The notes under the pieces are model-generated. The model was not told the origin of the DNA. It did no database searches and saw only the letters and a program-made list of their open reading frames with translations. The position numbers were made by a program, and so were the translations under genes. This document shows, one piece after another, positions 44,663 through 53,612 of a stretch of 64,000 bases of DNA. Position 1 is the first letter of the stretch. Every line of letters begins with the position of its first letter. This DNA is from Lacinutrix sp. Hel_I_90. Its GTDB lineage: Bacteria > Bacteroidota > Bacteroidia > Flavobacteriales > Flavobacteriaceae. Where the stretch lies: contig NZ_JYNQ01000001.1 of NCBI RefSeq assembly GCF_000934685.1, positions 3,199,501 through 3,263,500 on the forward strand, in the 5' to 3' direction.

Positions 44663-47600
44663 TTATCGTTTTAAGGTAAAGTGTCCTCTTAAGTGTCTTT
44701 GGTTGCCGCTAAAGTTTTCTGTAAATTCAACCGTGTACCAATAATCTGATGTTGGCATTATAATGCCATTAAAGGTGCCATCCCAACCCCTGCCATAAGG
44801 ATTTAACTGCTTTAGTAATTTTCCATAGCGATCATAAATAGCGATATATACATGACTCTGAAATTCTTTAGATAAGCCTTTTGGTATCCAATAATCATGA
44901 TAAGTATCGCTATTAGGCGTAAAGTAGTTTGGTATACTAATAACCGAAATAACGTCACTAGCACTACCGCAACCATTTTTATCTCTAACATAAACAGTAT
45001 GTAAACCGCCTTGAACATTTGTAAAAATGTTACTGTCCTGGTAAGGTCCAGAGGCTTCTAAAGCATATTCGTAATCACCTTGGCCACTGGCATAAATAGT
45101 AAGTGTATTAATCGTTGTAGCGTCTTCAATATCTACTCGATCTATAGTTGGAGCACTTGAAGGGCTAACTAGTATTGTTCTGGACTTCGAACATCCAGCA
45201 TTGCTTGTAATAGTTACTGTATAGGTTCCAATTTCATTGACCTGTATTGTGGGAGTCGTTTCATTTGTGCTCCATAGAAAGGTATAGTTTGCAATAGCAT
45301 TATCAATAAGACCAGATTCTAGTGCTATAGTCTCTGGATAAGCATTAAGACAATATATGGCGTCTGCATCTTCTTCAAGATTTGGAAGGTCGTTTACGAT
45401 TAACAATACGTCATCAATACCAAAACATCCATCAGCATTTTCAACGCGTGCATAAATGGTTTGAGAATAGGGGTTTGTATTTGTGTAATTAGAATTCAAA
45501 GCGTTTTGTTGCAATTCTGCATCTTCATAAGTTTCATAGTAAACGACTTGCGTTGTGGCTGGTAAACCAACAATGACCTCACTATCTGCTAATGTCAAAT
45601 CGAAAGCATTCATGCCGTCTTCAGAATCTAATTCATCACAAAGTTCTAGCATCGCAGGACTAGGGTCTATAAAACTAGCCTCTAATTTTAGCTGTGCAAC
45701 ACTAAAACATTGTGTGCTGTTATCTATAACTTTTACAAATAGAATCTGTGGGTTAGACGTATTATTGAACGTTGTATTTTGCACATTAATATCTGCCTCT
45801 AAATCTGCTTGTGATAAGAAGAATTGCGTCGTGACGTTACTATTGTTATTTGTTAATTGACCGTGATAGTCATTTAAATTATAGTGCATAAAACCATCTG
45901 CAGTATTATAATAATCACATTCTAAAACCTCTTGATTAAATGCTTCTGGAAGCGGAAGCTCTGTAACAATTACATCGAAGGTGCCTGTACACCCGTTGTT
46001 GTCGACTAAAGTCACGCTGTAAGTTCCAGCAACCGAAACTTCAATGGTTTGTGTCGTTTCTAGCGTGCTCCAAGTATAGGTGGCGTAATTAGCTCCAGCA
46101 TCTAAAACTACAGAGGTGCCTTCACAAAAAGTAGCTTGTGTTAAAGATGGTGGCATTATATTTATAGTTTGTATGTCAAACTCGGTTATATTATCACATT
46201 TGTCAGGTACTGAAACTCTAACGTAAACGGTTTGCGTATTTGGATTTATATTTTCATGTACTGTTGGATTTAATAGTGCATTCTGCTCTAAATTCGCATC
46301 TATCTCTGTATTGTAATATCTAAAAGTGGCTCCGGTTTCTGAAGTGAAGAGACTTTCAAAAGTAGTTAAATCGAAAAGTGCAAAGCCGTTTAAATCATTA
46401 TCGCAAGATTCTAATATATCTGTAACGCCTTCAACTGTTGCAGAACTTCTTATAGTAATAGTTACTGTTGCAATCGAATAACAACCAAACTGATTTATAA
46501 CATGAATGTAAAGGGTATGATTATCGTTTGGAATCGCATAATTAGTAGTAGTTGTTATTGCGTTTGTTTGGCTTTCTGCATCAATTAAATTAAGGTAGTA
46601 GGTAAAGACTAAATTGTTTTGATCTTGAATTATTAACGGATTTAAATCATTTAAATCTAAGGTGTAAGCGCCGTCAAAATCAGTATCGCAAATTTCATAG
46701 CTACTATCAATCAATTTAGGGGTTGCTAAAGCTTTTAAAACTATGCTTCCTATTGAAAAACAACCTGTTGCTAGAGCATCAAATCTTACAAAAATAGTAT
46801 CTGTTTCTGAAGCTGTATTATGGTTTTGAGGTGTTAAAATAAGGAAGGCAGGGTTTGCCGTTTGCGCCCCAATTTCATCTGAATAATAGCTAATTGTAAG
46901 TCCAGTTGTATCTGCCAACATATCTGGAATTGCAGTTGTTAAGTCAAACTCTTCCGAAAGATTAAAATCATCATCACACGCTGTTAATTCTGTATCTTGT
47001 ATGGCAACAGGAACTGTAAATGCTAAAACCATTTCTGCAATAGAATAGCATCCCGTTGCAAAGTTTGTAACTCTAACATAAATATTTTGAGGCACAGCTG
47101 TTATTAAATAAGTGGAAGAAATTGCTCCTGTGTCATTTATGGCATTCGTTTCTGAAGTATAATACTGGAAACTGTGGTTTGCAGTATCTGAAATTAAATC
47201 GGGATTACTTAATGTTAAATCGTAATTTTCTTGTCCATCTGTAAAGTTATCACAGACAGTTACCGTAATGTCATTAACTATTGGAGCGGGCTGTAAATTG
47301 AAAGTTATAGCGCCAACAGTTTTACAATTATCAGGAGCTTCTAGACTTACATATAGTATGGATGCATTCGTGATTGTTGTCGTTGTGATTGGGTTTAACA
47401 AACTGTTTGCGTCACTTAAAGAATTATGATAGGTTAGGTTTATGCCTGTTTGAGCACCTAATATTTGGGTATTAAATTGTGTTAAAGCTACGGCGTTTTC
47501 TATGGCATCATTTTCAAAATCGCAAAGGGTTATTGCATTTGAAATTAGTTCTGGAACGGATACAATGGTTAACGCTATTTCAGCAGTAACATAACAAGTG

Positions 47601-50524
47601 GTTGTTGCATTATAAAGACGTACAAAAACCGAGGTGTCTGTTGTTACTAAATAGGCTGTGGGATTTGTGATTTCTGTAACAGGATCACCAGCCTGCGCTT
47701 CCAGCACTGTAAGATAATAGCTTGCGGTGTACGTTGTAAAGTTGGTATTTACAGCTGGTAAAGCCTCATTTAAATTGAATAATTCTTCATTATTGTTGTC
47801 TGTATCACAAGCTTCAAGTGTGGTATTGGTAGTTGTGATTTCTGGGTGAAATGTGATAGTTATCGTGGTATCTGTAGTACAACCATCGGGCGTAGTTACA
47901 AACACATTTATAATTTGTGTAGGGCCAACGACATTAAATATCATTGGGGTGCTAATGTTAGTACCAGAGCTATATTCGTAAGCAAAAGTAGCACCAGGTG
48001 CTGTGGTTATTTGTGTTTCATATTGTGTGATATCATGTACCTCTTGATTGTTTGCAAATTCATCACAAATAACATCTGTAACGGCGTTAAGAAGTATGGT
48101 GGGTTGAAAATCTAAAGTCACTTCTACTGTTGTGAAATCTAGTTCTGTACCTTCAAAAACTAATGCAATTCTTGCATAAATAGTAGTGGGTGCTGTAATA
48201 TTAATTTGAGTGATTGGATTGGTGTAGGCATTAGCTTCTGTTAGTAGCATATGGTAGGTGACTTGCATGTATTGCGCGTTGTCATAACCGGTAATTAAAC
48301 CAGAATCGTAGTTGCTTAAAATAACCAATTCTTCTAAATCGTTTGCGCTATCACAAATTTGAAAATCACCATTTCCGCCGCCACCACCAAAACCAACGGC
48401 GTCTAAAGCGATATCCCCAATGGTAATACAACCTGAAGCGGTGTTTGTAAAAACCACAAATACTTCGGTTTCTGGATTGGTAGTCGCAAAATTTGCGGGG
48501 TCTGTAATTAAACTTCCAGGGTCTTGGGTTTGAGCACCAATTAGCGAGTCGTAAAACTGATAGGTTATTCCTGTTAAATCGGCAACCATATCTGTAATAG
48601 AAGCTGTTAAATCGAAAATAGTACCAGAACTCACTTGCATGTCATTTTGTACAGTAACACCCGCTATATAAGTAAAATTAATAGGAAAAACGGTCACACA
48701 CCCTGAACCTGTAAAACTTCTCACCCAAATTTGTGCAATCCCATTTAAAACATAAAACTCAGGATCTATTGGGTTTGTTGCGCTCATAGGGTCAAACGGA
48801 TTCGTATTATTTAGGGCCCAACTTTCAAATAAATGATAGGAGAAGTTTAGTGTTTCGGTATTATTTGTTTGAACCTCTGATTCATGTTGTGTTAAATCGT
48901 AAATAGCAATATTAGAGCATAAAGTAACTTCAATAGGTGCTACTATAGGAACTGGTAAAAGATTAATATTAATTTCTACAATATTAGGGCAGGTTGCATC
49001 TGGTTGTAACGTGAATCTAATAAAAACGGAATCACCATTGGCGGCTGTTAAATCTGTTATCGGATTTATATTATTATCGGCGTCATTTTGGGTTGCATGA
49101 TAAGATAGGTTTACGCCAGTTTGAGCGCCAATAATTTGTGTGGTGTAATTTGAAAGTGTAATTAACTCAGCATTATCATTTGCAATATCACATAAGGCAA
49201 TTTCTGCTAGTTGAGAGGTTGCTAATGCTTCTAAATTAATGGTTAATGTGCCAACATCAAAACAACCAATACCTCTTTGAAGTCTAACATAAATTATTTC
49301 GGTAGGGTTGTTTACTATATAGCCATTTGGATTAGCAATTGGATTGGTTTCTGTTTGAGCATCTGCTAAAGTGTTATAATACGATAGCATTAATCCTGTT
49401 TGTGAACCAACCATTAACGGATCGTAAGTTGTTAAATCTATAGTCTCGGTTCCTATAATATCAATGTCACAAAAAATGATGTCATTGTCTATTGCTACAG
49501 GATATAGTAAATCAATTGCGATATTTATGGTGTCTTGAAGAACAATATTTGGTCCAATACACAAGTCGTAGATCACAGATGCCGTATAGCTTGTAGTTTC
49601 TTCTGGACAGATGGTAATTTGGTCTCCAGTAGTGATTAGCATGTTGTTTTCATCTCGCCATTCTACAGTCGTTACAGGAATTCCGTTTGGTATAAATCGC
49701 CATGCTTCGTTTGTCGTTGCCCAAATGCTTGTGTTTCTATCTGGTGGAGTAGTGGCACTGGTTCCATCACTGTTTTGAATACCAATAAGGGCATTTTTTC
49801 TGTATAATGCAGAGGTGCTTGTTTCGCAGTTTATTGGCTTTTTTTCAACATAAACTTCAATAACATTTGAACCTTCATAAAGCACAATTTGAGAAGTAGA
49901 TCTGCTAATTTCACAATTAAAATGATTTAAGTTTTCATAGCTTATAACAAACGATCGTGTTGGCGCTGAACCAGTTATGTAGGTTTTAATTTCCCCACAT
50001 TCGTTTTCTATTGTACTTGGATCGTTAGTACAACCAAAAACATTATTATCGTTTGTTAAATCATGAAAAACACCAAAAATGGCATTAGTTGGCATTGAGG
50101 CATTGGGAATTGTACCAGCAAAATAAGGACTATCTGCTAATGCTAACGCTGAATTGAAACTAATGATTCCGTTATCACCAATAAGTAACTGATTATAGCC
50201 TTCGGTATAAAAACAAAAATCAAATGGGATTGGTAAAACGGCGCTCCATTTGTCGTCTCCAGAAATGTTTACCAGTGTTTCGTTGGTTAAGCCTGTTAAA
50301 TTATTAAAAGGTATCTGGCTGACTTCATAAGATGTGGTTTCGTTTATGATAGTATAGTTTGCTTCTAGAACAAAGCATCTATTGCCATCTACTGGATAGT
50401 CACAATCTACTAAAATGTCATCAAGCCCTTGGCTGTCTGTTATTTCAATAAATGGAGAATTATTTTGTGCAAGTAATGCTAAAGGAAAGAATAACAAAAA
50501 AAAGAGAGGGAACTTTGATTGCAT
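44663..50524 (-). CDS. Giant type IX secreted repeat protein with CHU_C-type C-terminus
   Basis: A 1,953-residue protein with a signal peptide (MQSKFPLFFLLFFPLALLAQ). A series of roughly 85-90-residue repeats from about 330 to 1,650 each contain a CD..ND.E..DLT-like start, a SYY-type strand and a C(F/Y)(S/T)...I segment. The two last modules look like Ig-like beta-sandwiches (CSKSRTILV, GTYTVTITSNAGC). The C-terminal 80 residues form a type B sorting domain (NYFTPNSDTYHDYWIPKGL, YDRYGKLLKQLNPYGRGWDG). Such proteins are adhesin-like and associated with gliding motility in this family. The role in this strain is inferred. Confidence 0.88.
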   Translation of the reverse strand: MQSKFPLFFLLFFPLALLAQNNSPFIEITDSQGLDDILVDCDYPVDGNRCFVLEANYTIINETTSYEVSQIPFNNLTGLTNETLVNISGDDKWSAVLPIPFDFCFYTEGYNQLLIGDNGIISFNSALALADSPYFAGTIPNASMPTNAIFGVFHDLTNDNNVFGCTNDPSTIENECGEIKTYITGSAPTRSFVISYENLNHFNCEISRSTSQIVLYEGSNVIEVYVEKKPINCETSTSALYRKNALIGIQNSDGTSATTPPDRNTSIWATTNEAWRFIPNGIPVTTVEWRDENNMLITTGDQITICPEETTSYTASVIYDLCIGPNIVLQDTINIAIDLLYPVAIDNDIIFCDIDIIGTETIDLTTYDPLMVGSQTGLMLSYYNTLADAQTETNPIANPNGYIVNNPTEIIYVRLQRGIGCFDVGTLTINLEALATSQLAEIALCDIANDNAELITLSNYTTQIIGAQTGVNLSYHATQNDADNNINPITDLTAANGDSVFIRFTLQPDATCPNIVEININLLPVPIVAPIEVTLCSNIAIYDLTQHESEVQTNNTETLNFSYHLFESWALNNTNPFDPMSATNPIDPEFYVLNGIAQIWVRSFTGSGCVTVFPINFTYIAGVTVQNDMQVSSGTIFDLTASITDMVADLTGITYQFYDSLIGAQTQDPGSLITDPANFATTNPETEVFVVFTNTASGCITIGDIALDAVGFGGGGGNGDFQICDSANDLEELVILSNYDSGLITGYDNAQYMQVTYHMLLTEANAYTNPITQINITAPTTIYARIALVFEGTELDFTTVEVTLDFQPTILLNAVTDVICDEFANNQEVHDITQYETQITTAPGATFAYEYSSGTNISTPMIFNVVGPTQIINVFVTTPDGCTTDTTITITFHPEITTTNTTLEACDTDNNNEELFNLNEALPAVNTNFTTYTASYYLTVLEAQAGDPVTEITNPTAYLVTTDTSVFVRLYNATTTCYVTAEIALTIVSVPELISNAITLCDFENDAIENAVALTQFNTQILGAQTGINLTYHNSLSDANSLLNPITTTTITNASILYVSLEAPDNCKTVGAITFNLQPAPIVNDITVTVCDNFTDGQENYDLTLSNPDLISDTANHSFQYYTSETNAINDTGAISSTYLITAVPQNIYVRVTNFATGCYSIAEMVLAFTVPVAIQDTELTACDDDFNLSEEFDLTTAIPDMLADTTGLTISYYSDEIGAQTANPAFLILTPQNHNTASETDTIFVRFDALATGCFSIGSIVLKALATPKLIDSSYEICDTDFDGAYTLDLNDLNPLIIQDQNNLVFTYYLNLIDAESQTNAITTTTNYAIPNDNHTLYIHVINQFGCYSIATVTITIRSSATVEGVTDILESCDNDLNGFALFDLTTFESLFTSETGATFRYYNTEIDANLEQNALLNPTVHENINPNTQTVYVRVSVPDKCDNITEFDIQTINIMPPSLTQATFCEGTSVVLDAGANYATYTWSTLETTQTIEVSVAGTYSVTLVDNNGCTGTFDVIVTELPLPEAFNQEVLECDYYNTADGFMHYNLNDYHGQLTNNNSNVTTQFFLSQADLEADINVQNTTFNNTSNPQILFVKVIDNSTQCFSVAQLKLEASFIDPSPAMLELCDELDSEDGMNAFDLTLADSEVIVGLPATTQVVYYETYEDAELQQNALNSNYTNTNPYSQTIYARVENADGCFGIDDVLLIVNDLPNLEEDADAIYCLNAYPETIALESGLIDNAIANYTFLWSTNETTPTIQVNEIGTYTVTITSNAGCSKSRTILVSPSSAPTIDRVDIEDATTINTLTIYASGQGDYEYALEASGPYQDSNIFTNVQGGLHTVYVRDKNGCGSASDVISVISIPNYFTPNSDTYHDYWIPKGLSKEFQSHVYIAIYDRYGKLLKQLNPYGRGWDGTFNGIIMPTSDYWYTVEFTENFSGNQRHLRGHFTLKR

Positions 50525-51509
50525 ATTATCTATTAAAATTTGAAAGACGAATGTAATAAAAAGTGTTTTATGAGCAGTGAATTTTTCTGTACAAATAGGG
50601 AGGCCGAAAATAATAACAATATCAAAAGAGGGAACCTTGAGTACATGTGAATTATTGAAATTTAAGGTTTAAAATATCCAAACAGTAAAAAGTAAAATTT
50701 TTATTAGCTTCTCTGGGTTTTTAAGAGTCTCAGTTTTCCATTATATTTATTGGAAGGCAACAGGTTTGAAAACACTTAATTCAGTTCAAATGTAGAAATG
50801 AAATAATGATAAAAAAAAGAAAAGGTAGTGCATTTTATAAAATAGGTAAAGCTTAATTACTCCTAAAGCATTTGTTTTTAGTTAGTTATAATAGTATTCA
50901 AGTTTAACGCTAAAACGGATATTAAGGGGGTTATTTAGCTTTTAAAAAAAATGCATATTTAAAAGTTTTTGCGCTGTTCAATTTTTTAGAAAAAACAATT
51001 TACAGTTTTGTTTTTAAGTCATTTTAAATGTCAACTAAAATAAAAGTCTTCTAAAACAAATGCTTTAGCGGACGAAAAGAAGAATGATGGCGGTTTGTTT
51101 GCAGCCCAACGCCTTTAAACAACAAAGGGCAATCAAGTAAAACTTGTTGCCCTTTTTATGCTTAAAACCGCAACAAAGTTGCGCTTAATTGTGGAGTCGG
51201 AGAGATTAGCTGCGCTGTTCTCTGTCACTCCCATCCTGTAAATGCAACTTGCTGTGCTTTCAGCCCAGGCACTTGTAAACAACAAAGGGCAATCAAGTAA
51301 AACTTGTTGCCCTTTTTATGCTTAAAACCGCAACAAAGTTGCGCTTAATTGTGGAGTCGGAGAGATTAGCTGCGCTGTTCTCTGTCACTCCCATCCTGTA
51401 AATGCAACTTGCTGTGCTTTCAGTCCAGGCACTTATAAATAAAAAAGAGCAATCAAGTAAAACTTGGTGCTCTTTTTATGTTTAAAACCGCAACAAAGTT
51501 GCGCTTAAT
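50525..51509. other. Gene-free region with inverted-repeat segment and tandem terminator array
   Basis: About 1 kb without a gene. It holds a segment bounded by 18-19-base inverted repeats (50863-50881 and 51051-51068), then a tandem array of 160-base units (51121-51524). No ORF with a family match is found. Confidence 0.75.
50863..51068. repeat. 206-bp segment bounded by 18-base inverted repeats
   Basis: Left arm CTAAAGCATTTGTTTT(T)AG, right arm CTAAAACAAATGCTTTAG, which is the reverse complement apart from one extra T. The segment between is AT-rich and non-coding. The size and ends fit a MITE-like or decayed insertion remnant, but no target duplication is obvious. Confidence 0.5.
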
Positions 51510-51524
51510 TGTGGAGTCGGAGAG
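51121..51524. repeat. Tandem 160-bp repeat (about 2.5 copies), each with a terminator hairpin
   Basis: Copies start at 51121, 51281 and 51441; the first two differ at about three bases in their last 20. Each carries a hairpin AAAGGGCA...TGCCCTTT with T-run, then ACCGCAACAAAGTTGCG and GTGGAGTCGGAGAGA. In the third copy the hairpin has compensating changes (GGGC to GAGC with GCCC to GCTC), so the stem is kept. The third copy is cut at 51525 by the start of the element. Confidence 0.85.
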
Positions 51525-51545
51525 AATCGAATTCTATAATAACCA
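51509..51545 (-). other. Putative left attachment site: fragment resembling a tRNA/tmRNA 3' end
   Basis: Read on the minus strand, TTCGATTCTCTCCGACTCC followed by A looks like a T-loop, T-stem 3' arm and 3' acceptor arm. The 5' T-arm pairs poorly and no cloverleaf is present, so it is a fragment. Prophage-like genes begin just to the right. The intact RNA gene is expected at the other end of the element, beyond the window. Which RNA it is cannot be determined here. Confidence 0.55.
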
Positions 51546-51674
51546 TTTTACAACAATTTAAAGCCTGTTTATAGGCTTTTACAGCGTTTAATTATATGTG
51601 TGTGACGTGTTTTTGACACGCTCCATTAGCTATTTTCATCAATAACACTAATGGTTTACACGGTTTTAAAATAT

Positions 51675-51938
51675 TTAGTCTTTAAGTTTTTTACCTTCAC
51701 CAAGCAAAAGCCAGTTCATATTTATAGGTAAATGGCTCCCAATCGCAACAATAATATCGGTGCTAACTGTAGGATAACTATTAAATCTTTTATCGAGGTG
51801 AAACAACCGGTTAACTTTTTGCGGTTTATCTATATTAATAATGGAGACAAACTTGGTAATGTTTCCTTTGGCATAGTCGGTAATGATTTCTTGCACACGT
51901 TTTGTGAGTTCTGGAAGTTTTTGTCTATTTTCTTTCAT
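51675..51938 (-). CDS. Small HTH repressor-like protein (element)
   Basis: An 87-residue protein with a XRE/CI-type N-terminal pattern: LTKRVQEIITDYAKGNITKF, a recognition region FVSIINIDKPQKVNRLF, and the characteristic end NMNWLLLGEGKKL seen in phage repressor N-termini. It lies at the left end of the element on the minus strand. It likely controls element genes; target unknown. Confidence 0.7.
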   Translation of the reverse strand: MKENRQKLPELTKRVQEIITDYAKGNITKFVSIINIDKPQKVNRLFHLDKRFNSYPTVSTDIIVAIGSHLPINMNWLLLGEGKKLKD

Positions 51939-52121
51939 TATTTAATTAAGTATAATTACTTTTTGATTATTTAATATTTAGGTCGTATGTTTACGATGTA
52001 TTAAGTATTCTCCCGCTTAATAAATTATGGATTGAACCCCAAGCTCGATTGTGTAATTTTTATCAACCATTGTAATGATGTACATTTAGCGTTAATGTTT
52101 AACGTTTAAATTTATATCAAA

Positions 52122-52265
52122 ATGAAAAAATTATTAAAAGCTACATTTACATTAGCAATCATCGCTTTATCGTTCTCTTCATGTACAGAAACTGAACTAA
52201 ACGAAAATGAAAACCTACAAACAACGACCATCGGAGACGGCGAAATCACAGACGACGACATATAA
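52122..52265 (+). CDS. Small lipoprotein (47 aa)
   Basis: A short gene starting MKKLLKATFTLAIIALSFSSC with a clear lipobox (SFSSC), then an acidic tail (TETELNENEN...GDGEITDDDI). Stop TAA at 52263-52265. It overlaps the start of the next gene by 59 bases in another frame. Such small lipoproteins are common accessory products of elements; no known function. Confidence 0.6.
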   Translation: MKKLLKATFTLAIIALSFSSCTETELNENENLQTTTIGDGEITDDDI

Positions 52266-52608
52266 AATTGTCATTTTTTTAATTACTGTAACCTTACTAA
52301 TTTATATTCACGACGCGTTCGATAAAAACTACGGCAAAATTGGTTTGTCTACAGTAAGAGTTTATCTCTACACAGTACTGTCTGAAATTCGTTTTCTGGC
52401 AGTACTTTTATTTTCTTATTACTTGGCCAAAGGCAAACCCTGGCGTTTTGTTTTATGGCTTCCTATTATAATGACAACTTATCAAACCGTTATAAGGATC
52501 TTCTCTTTGCAAAAAACGGGTTACAATGAGTTCGATTTAAAACTAACGTTAACCGTTATACTATTCATCTTTTTAATAATCTACTACTTTAGCAAGAAGA
52601 AGAAATGA
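52207..52608 (+). CDS. Small integral membrane protein (element)
   Basis: A 133-residue protein with an N-terminal polar region and about four membrane helices (IVIFLITVTLLIYI; FLAVLLFSYYLA; FVLWLPIIMTTY; LTVILFIFLIIYYF). It starts inside the lipoprotein gene in a different frame and ends with an ATGA overlap into the next ORF, so the three form one coupled set. Phage-exclusion-like function is possible but only a guess. Confidence 0.65.
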   Translation: MKTYKQRPSETAKSQTTTYKIVIFLITVTLLIYIHDAFDKNYGKIGLSTVRVYLYTVLSEIRFLAVLLFSYYLAKGKPWRFVLWLPIIMTTYQTVIRIFSLQKTGYNEFDLKLTLTVILFIFLIIYYFSKKKK

Positions 52609-52781
52609 GTTATTACAAACTATTAGTCCAGATAATGGATTATAATAGCCAAAAAAGCAATTACTCTATAGAAGAACAAACCAACCTAGAGCGTGATTTT
52701 TTGGAAGCCTTTGGCCAATTAAAAGGAAAAAACATTAGTGCATCCATAATTAAATTTATAGACGACATTAACGAGGGTTAA
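52605..52781 (+). CDS. Small acidic protein of unknown function (58 aa)
   Basis: ATG at 52605 shares ATGA with the stop of the preceding gene; stop at 52779-52781. The product is helical and charged (EEQTNLERDFLEAFGQLKGK). It converges with the repressor gene, overlapping its end by 4 bases. Coding probability is supported by the tight packing, not by homology. Confidence 0.55.
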   Translation: MSYYKLLVQIMDYNSQKSNYSIEEQTNLERDFLEAFGQLKGKNISASIIKFIDDINEG

Positions 52782-53218
52782 TCCTGCTTCTTCTTTTTAT
52801 CTTCAAACCCTATTTTCACGGCCAACTCAATTACAGATCGGGCTACACCTTCCACTTTATCATCTAGCGGCTTAAATTGTTCGTTAAACTTTTTATCTAC
52901 TATTTTCTTTATTATAAGTTCTAAAGCTTTACCAATATCTTCTGTTTTGTTGTAAACCTTATTCGCTTCATTTGCGGTATTTTCCTTACTCTCATTTTCG
53001 TATTTCTTCTCACCAGTGATCAACCAGTGTAAATCTATCTCAGGATAATCAGATACAATTCTATCTATTGAGTTAGAATTTATGCCTGTTAATTTCTGTT
53101 TTCCTTTGAAATTAACATAATTTAAGTCTAAGTCACTCAAAAACTTTTCATAGCTAATCCCTTTGTTTTTAGCGATTAACAATATTCTTTCCTTTATGGT
53201 GGTGTTTTTTTTATCCAT
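52778..53218 (-). CDS. Phage-type repressor (CI-like) of the element
   Basis: A 146-residue protein with an N-terminal HTH-like part (KERILLIAKNKGISYEKFLS, DLDLNYVNFKG) and the repressor signature DLHWLITGEKKY near residue 65, as in XRE/CI repressors of Bacteroidota prophages. The C-terminal half is a charged helical tail, not a peptidase, so LexA-like self-cleavage is not indicated. It is divergent from a Cro-like gene across an operator-bearing 96-base intergenic region, the usual immunity-switch layout. Confidence 0.75.
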   Translation of the reverse strand: MDKKNTTIKERILLIAKNKGISYEKFLSDLDLNYVNFKGKQKLTGINSNSIDRIVSDYPEIDLHWLITGEKKYENESKENTANEANKVYNKTEDIGKALELIIKKIVDKKFNEQFKPLDDKVEGVARSVIELAVKIGFEDKKKKQD

Positions 53219-53221
53219 TAA

Positions 53222-53254
53222 TTTGGTTTATAGATAAAATTGTATCTATATTTG
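53222..53254 (+). promoter_or_regulatory. Promoter of the Cro-like gene (TTTG-N21-TATATTTG)
   Basis: TTTG at 53222-53225, spacer of 21, then TATATTTG at 53247-53254, a full Bacteroidota promoter. The -7 box overlaps the right arm of the inverted repeat at 53230-53249. Confidence 0.7.
53230..53249. promoter_or_regulatory. Putative repressor operator (ATAGATA-N6-TATCTAT)
   Basis: Perfect 7-bp arms separated by 6 bases, located between the divergent repressor and Cro-like genes and overlapping the rightward promoter. Binding here would block the promoter, as expected for a CI-type operator. Confidence 0.65.
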
Positions 53255-53314
53255 TATAAGTAATATAACAGTAAAGTAACAGAAAAATAGTTAATAAAAA
53301 AATAGGGCATTTAC

Positions 53315-53584
53315 ATGATAACAGATATTGAAAAGCAGGCCATAAAAAAACTAATTGGACATAGATATGTTTCTCTTATTCAAACTGAACTAAATGACAG
53401 TGATGAGTTTAACAAATCAGGTGGGTCTTATTCTTCTGGTCATATAACAAACGTTATGAATGGCGAAAAACATGATGTTATAGAAGCTGCTATATATAGA
53501 GTGGTGGAAAAAAAGCACAAAGAAATTGAAGCTAGAAAAAGCTTAATAAACAAAAAATCCGCAGCGGTAACTGCGGACTCTTAA
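53315..53584 (+). CDS. Cro-like/HTH small protein (element)
   Basis: An 89-residue protein; residues 1-75 have a helical pattern with SLIQTELN...SYSSGHITNVMNGE, reminiscent of a phage Cro or antirepressor DNA-binding domain (recognition segment SSGHITNVMNG). It is the first gene of the rightward operon, under the operator-promoter at 53222-53254. The 3' end of the gene itself contains a hairpin (TCCGCAG/CTGCGGA, about 53560-53578). Confidence 0.6.
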   Translation: MITDIEKQAIKKLIGHRYVSLIQTELNDSDEFNKSGGSYSSGHITNVMNGEKHDVIEAAIYRVVEKKHKEIEARKSLINKKSAAVTADS

Positions 53585-53612
53585 TAATAATTAATCACTA
53601 AATCTTAAAGCA

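Noticed and set aside
47846-48115. Plus-strand ORF opposite the giant secreted protein
   Set aside because: Shadow of the repeat-rich coding region; sequence is Cys/Tyr-rich without a plausible fold.
51121-51524. Tandem 160-bp repeats as a CRISPR array
   Set aside because: Units are long, nearly identical throughout and contain terminator hairpins; there are no short repeats with unique spacers and no cas genes.
51509-51545. Intact tRNA gene
   Set aside because: Only a T-loop and 3' acceptor-like part is visible; no D-arm, anticodon arm or 5' acceptor strand can be found.
53555-53585. Hairpin at the end of the Cro-like gene as a forward terminator
   Set aside because: The T-run follows the stem on the minus strand only; on the plus strand there is none, so it does not end the rightward transcript.
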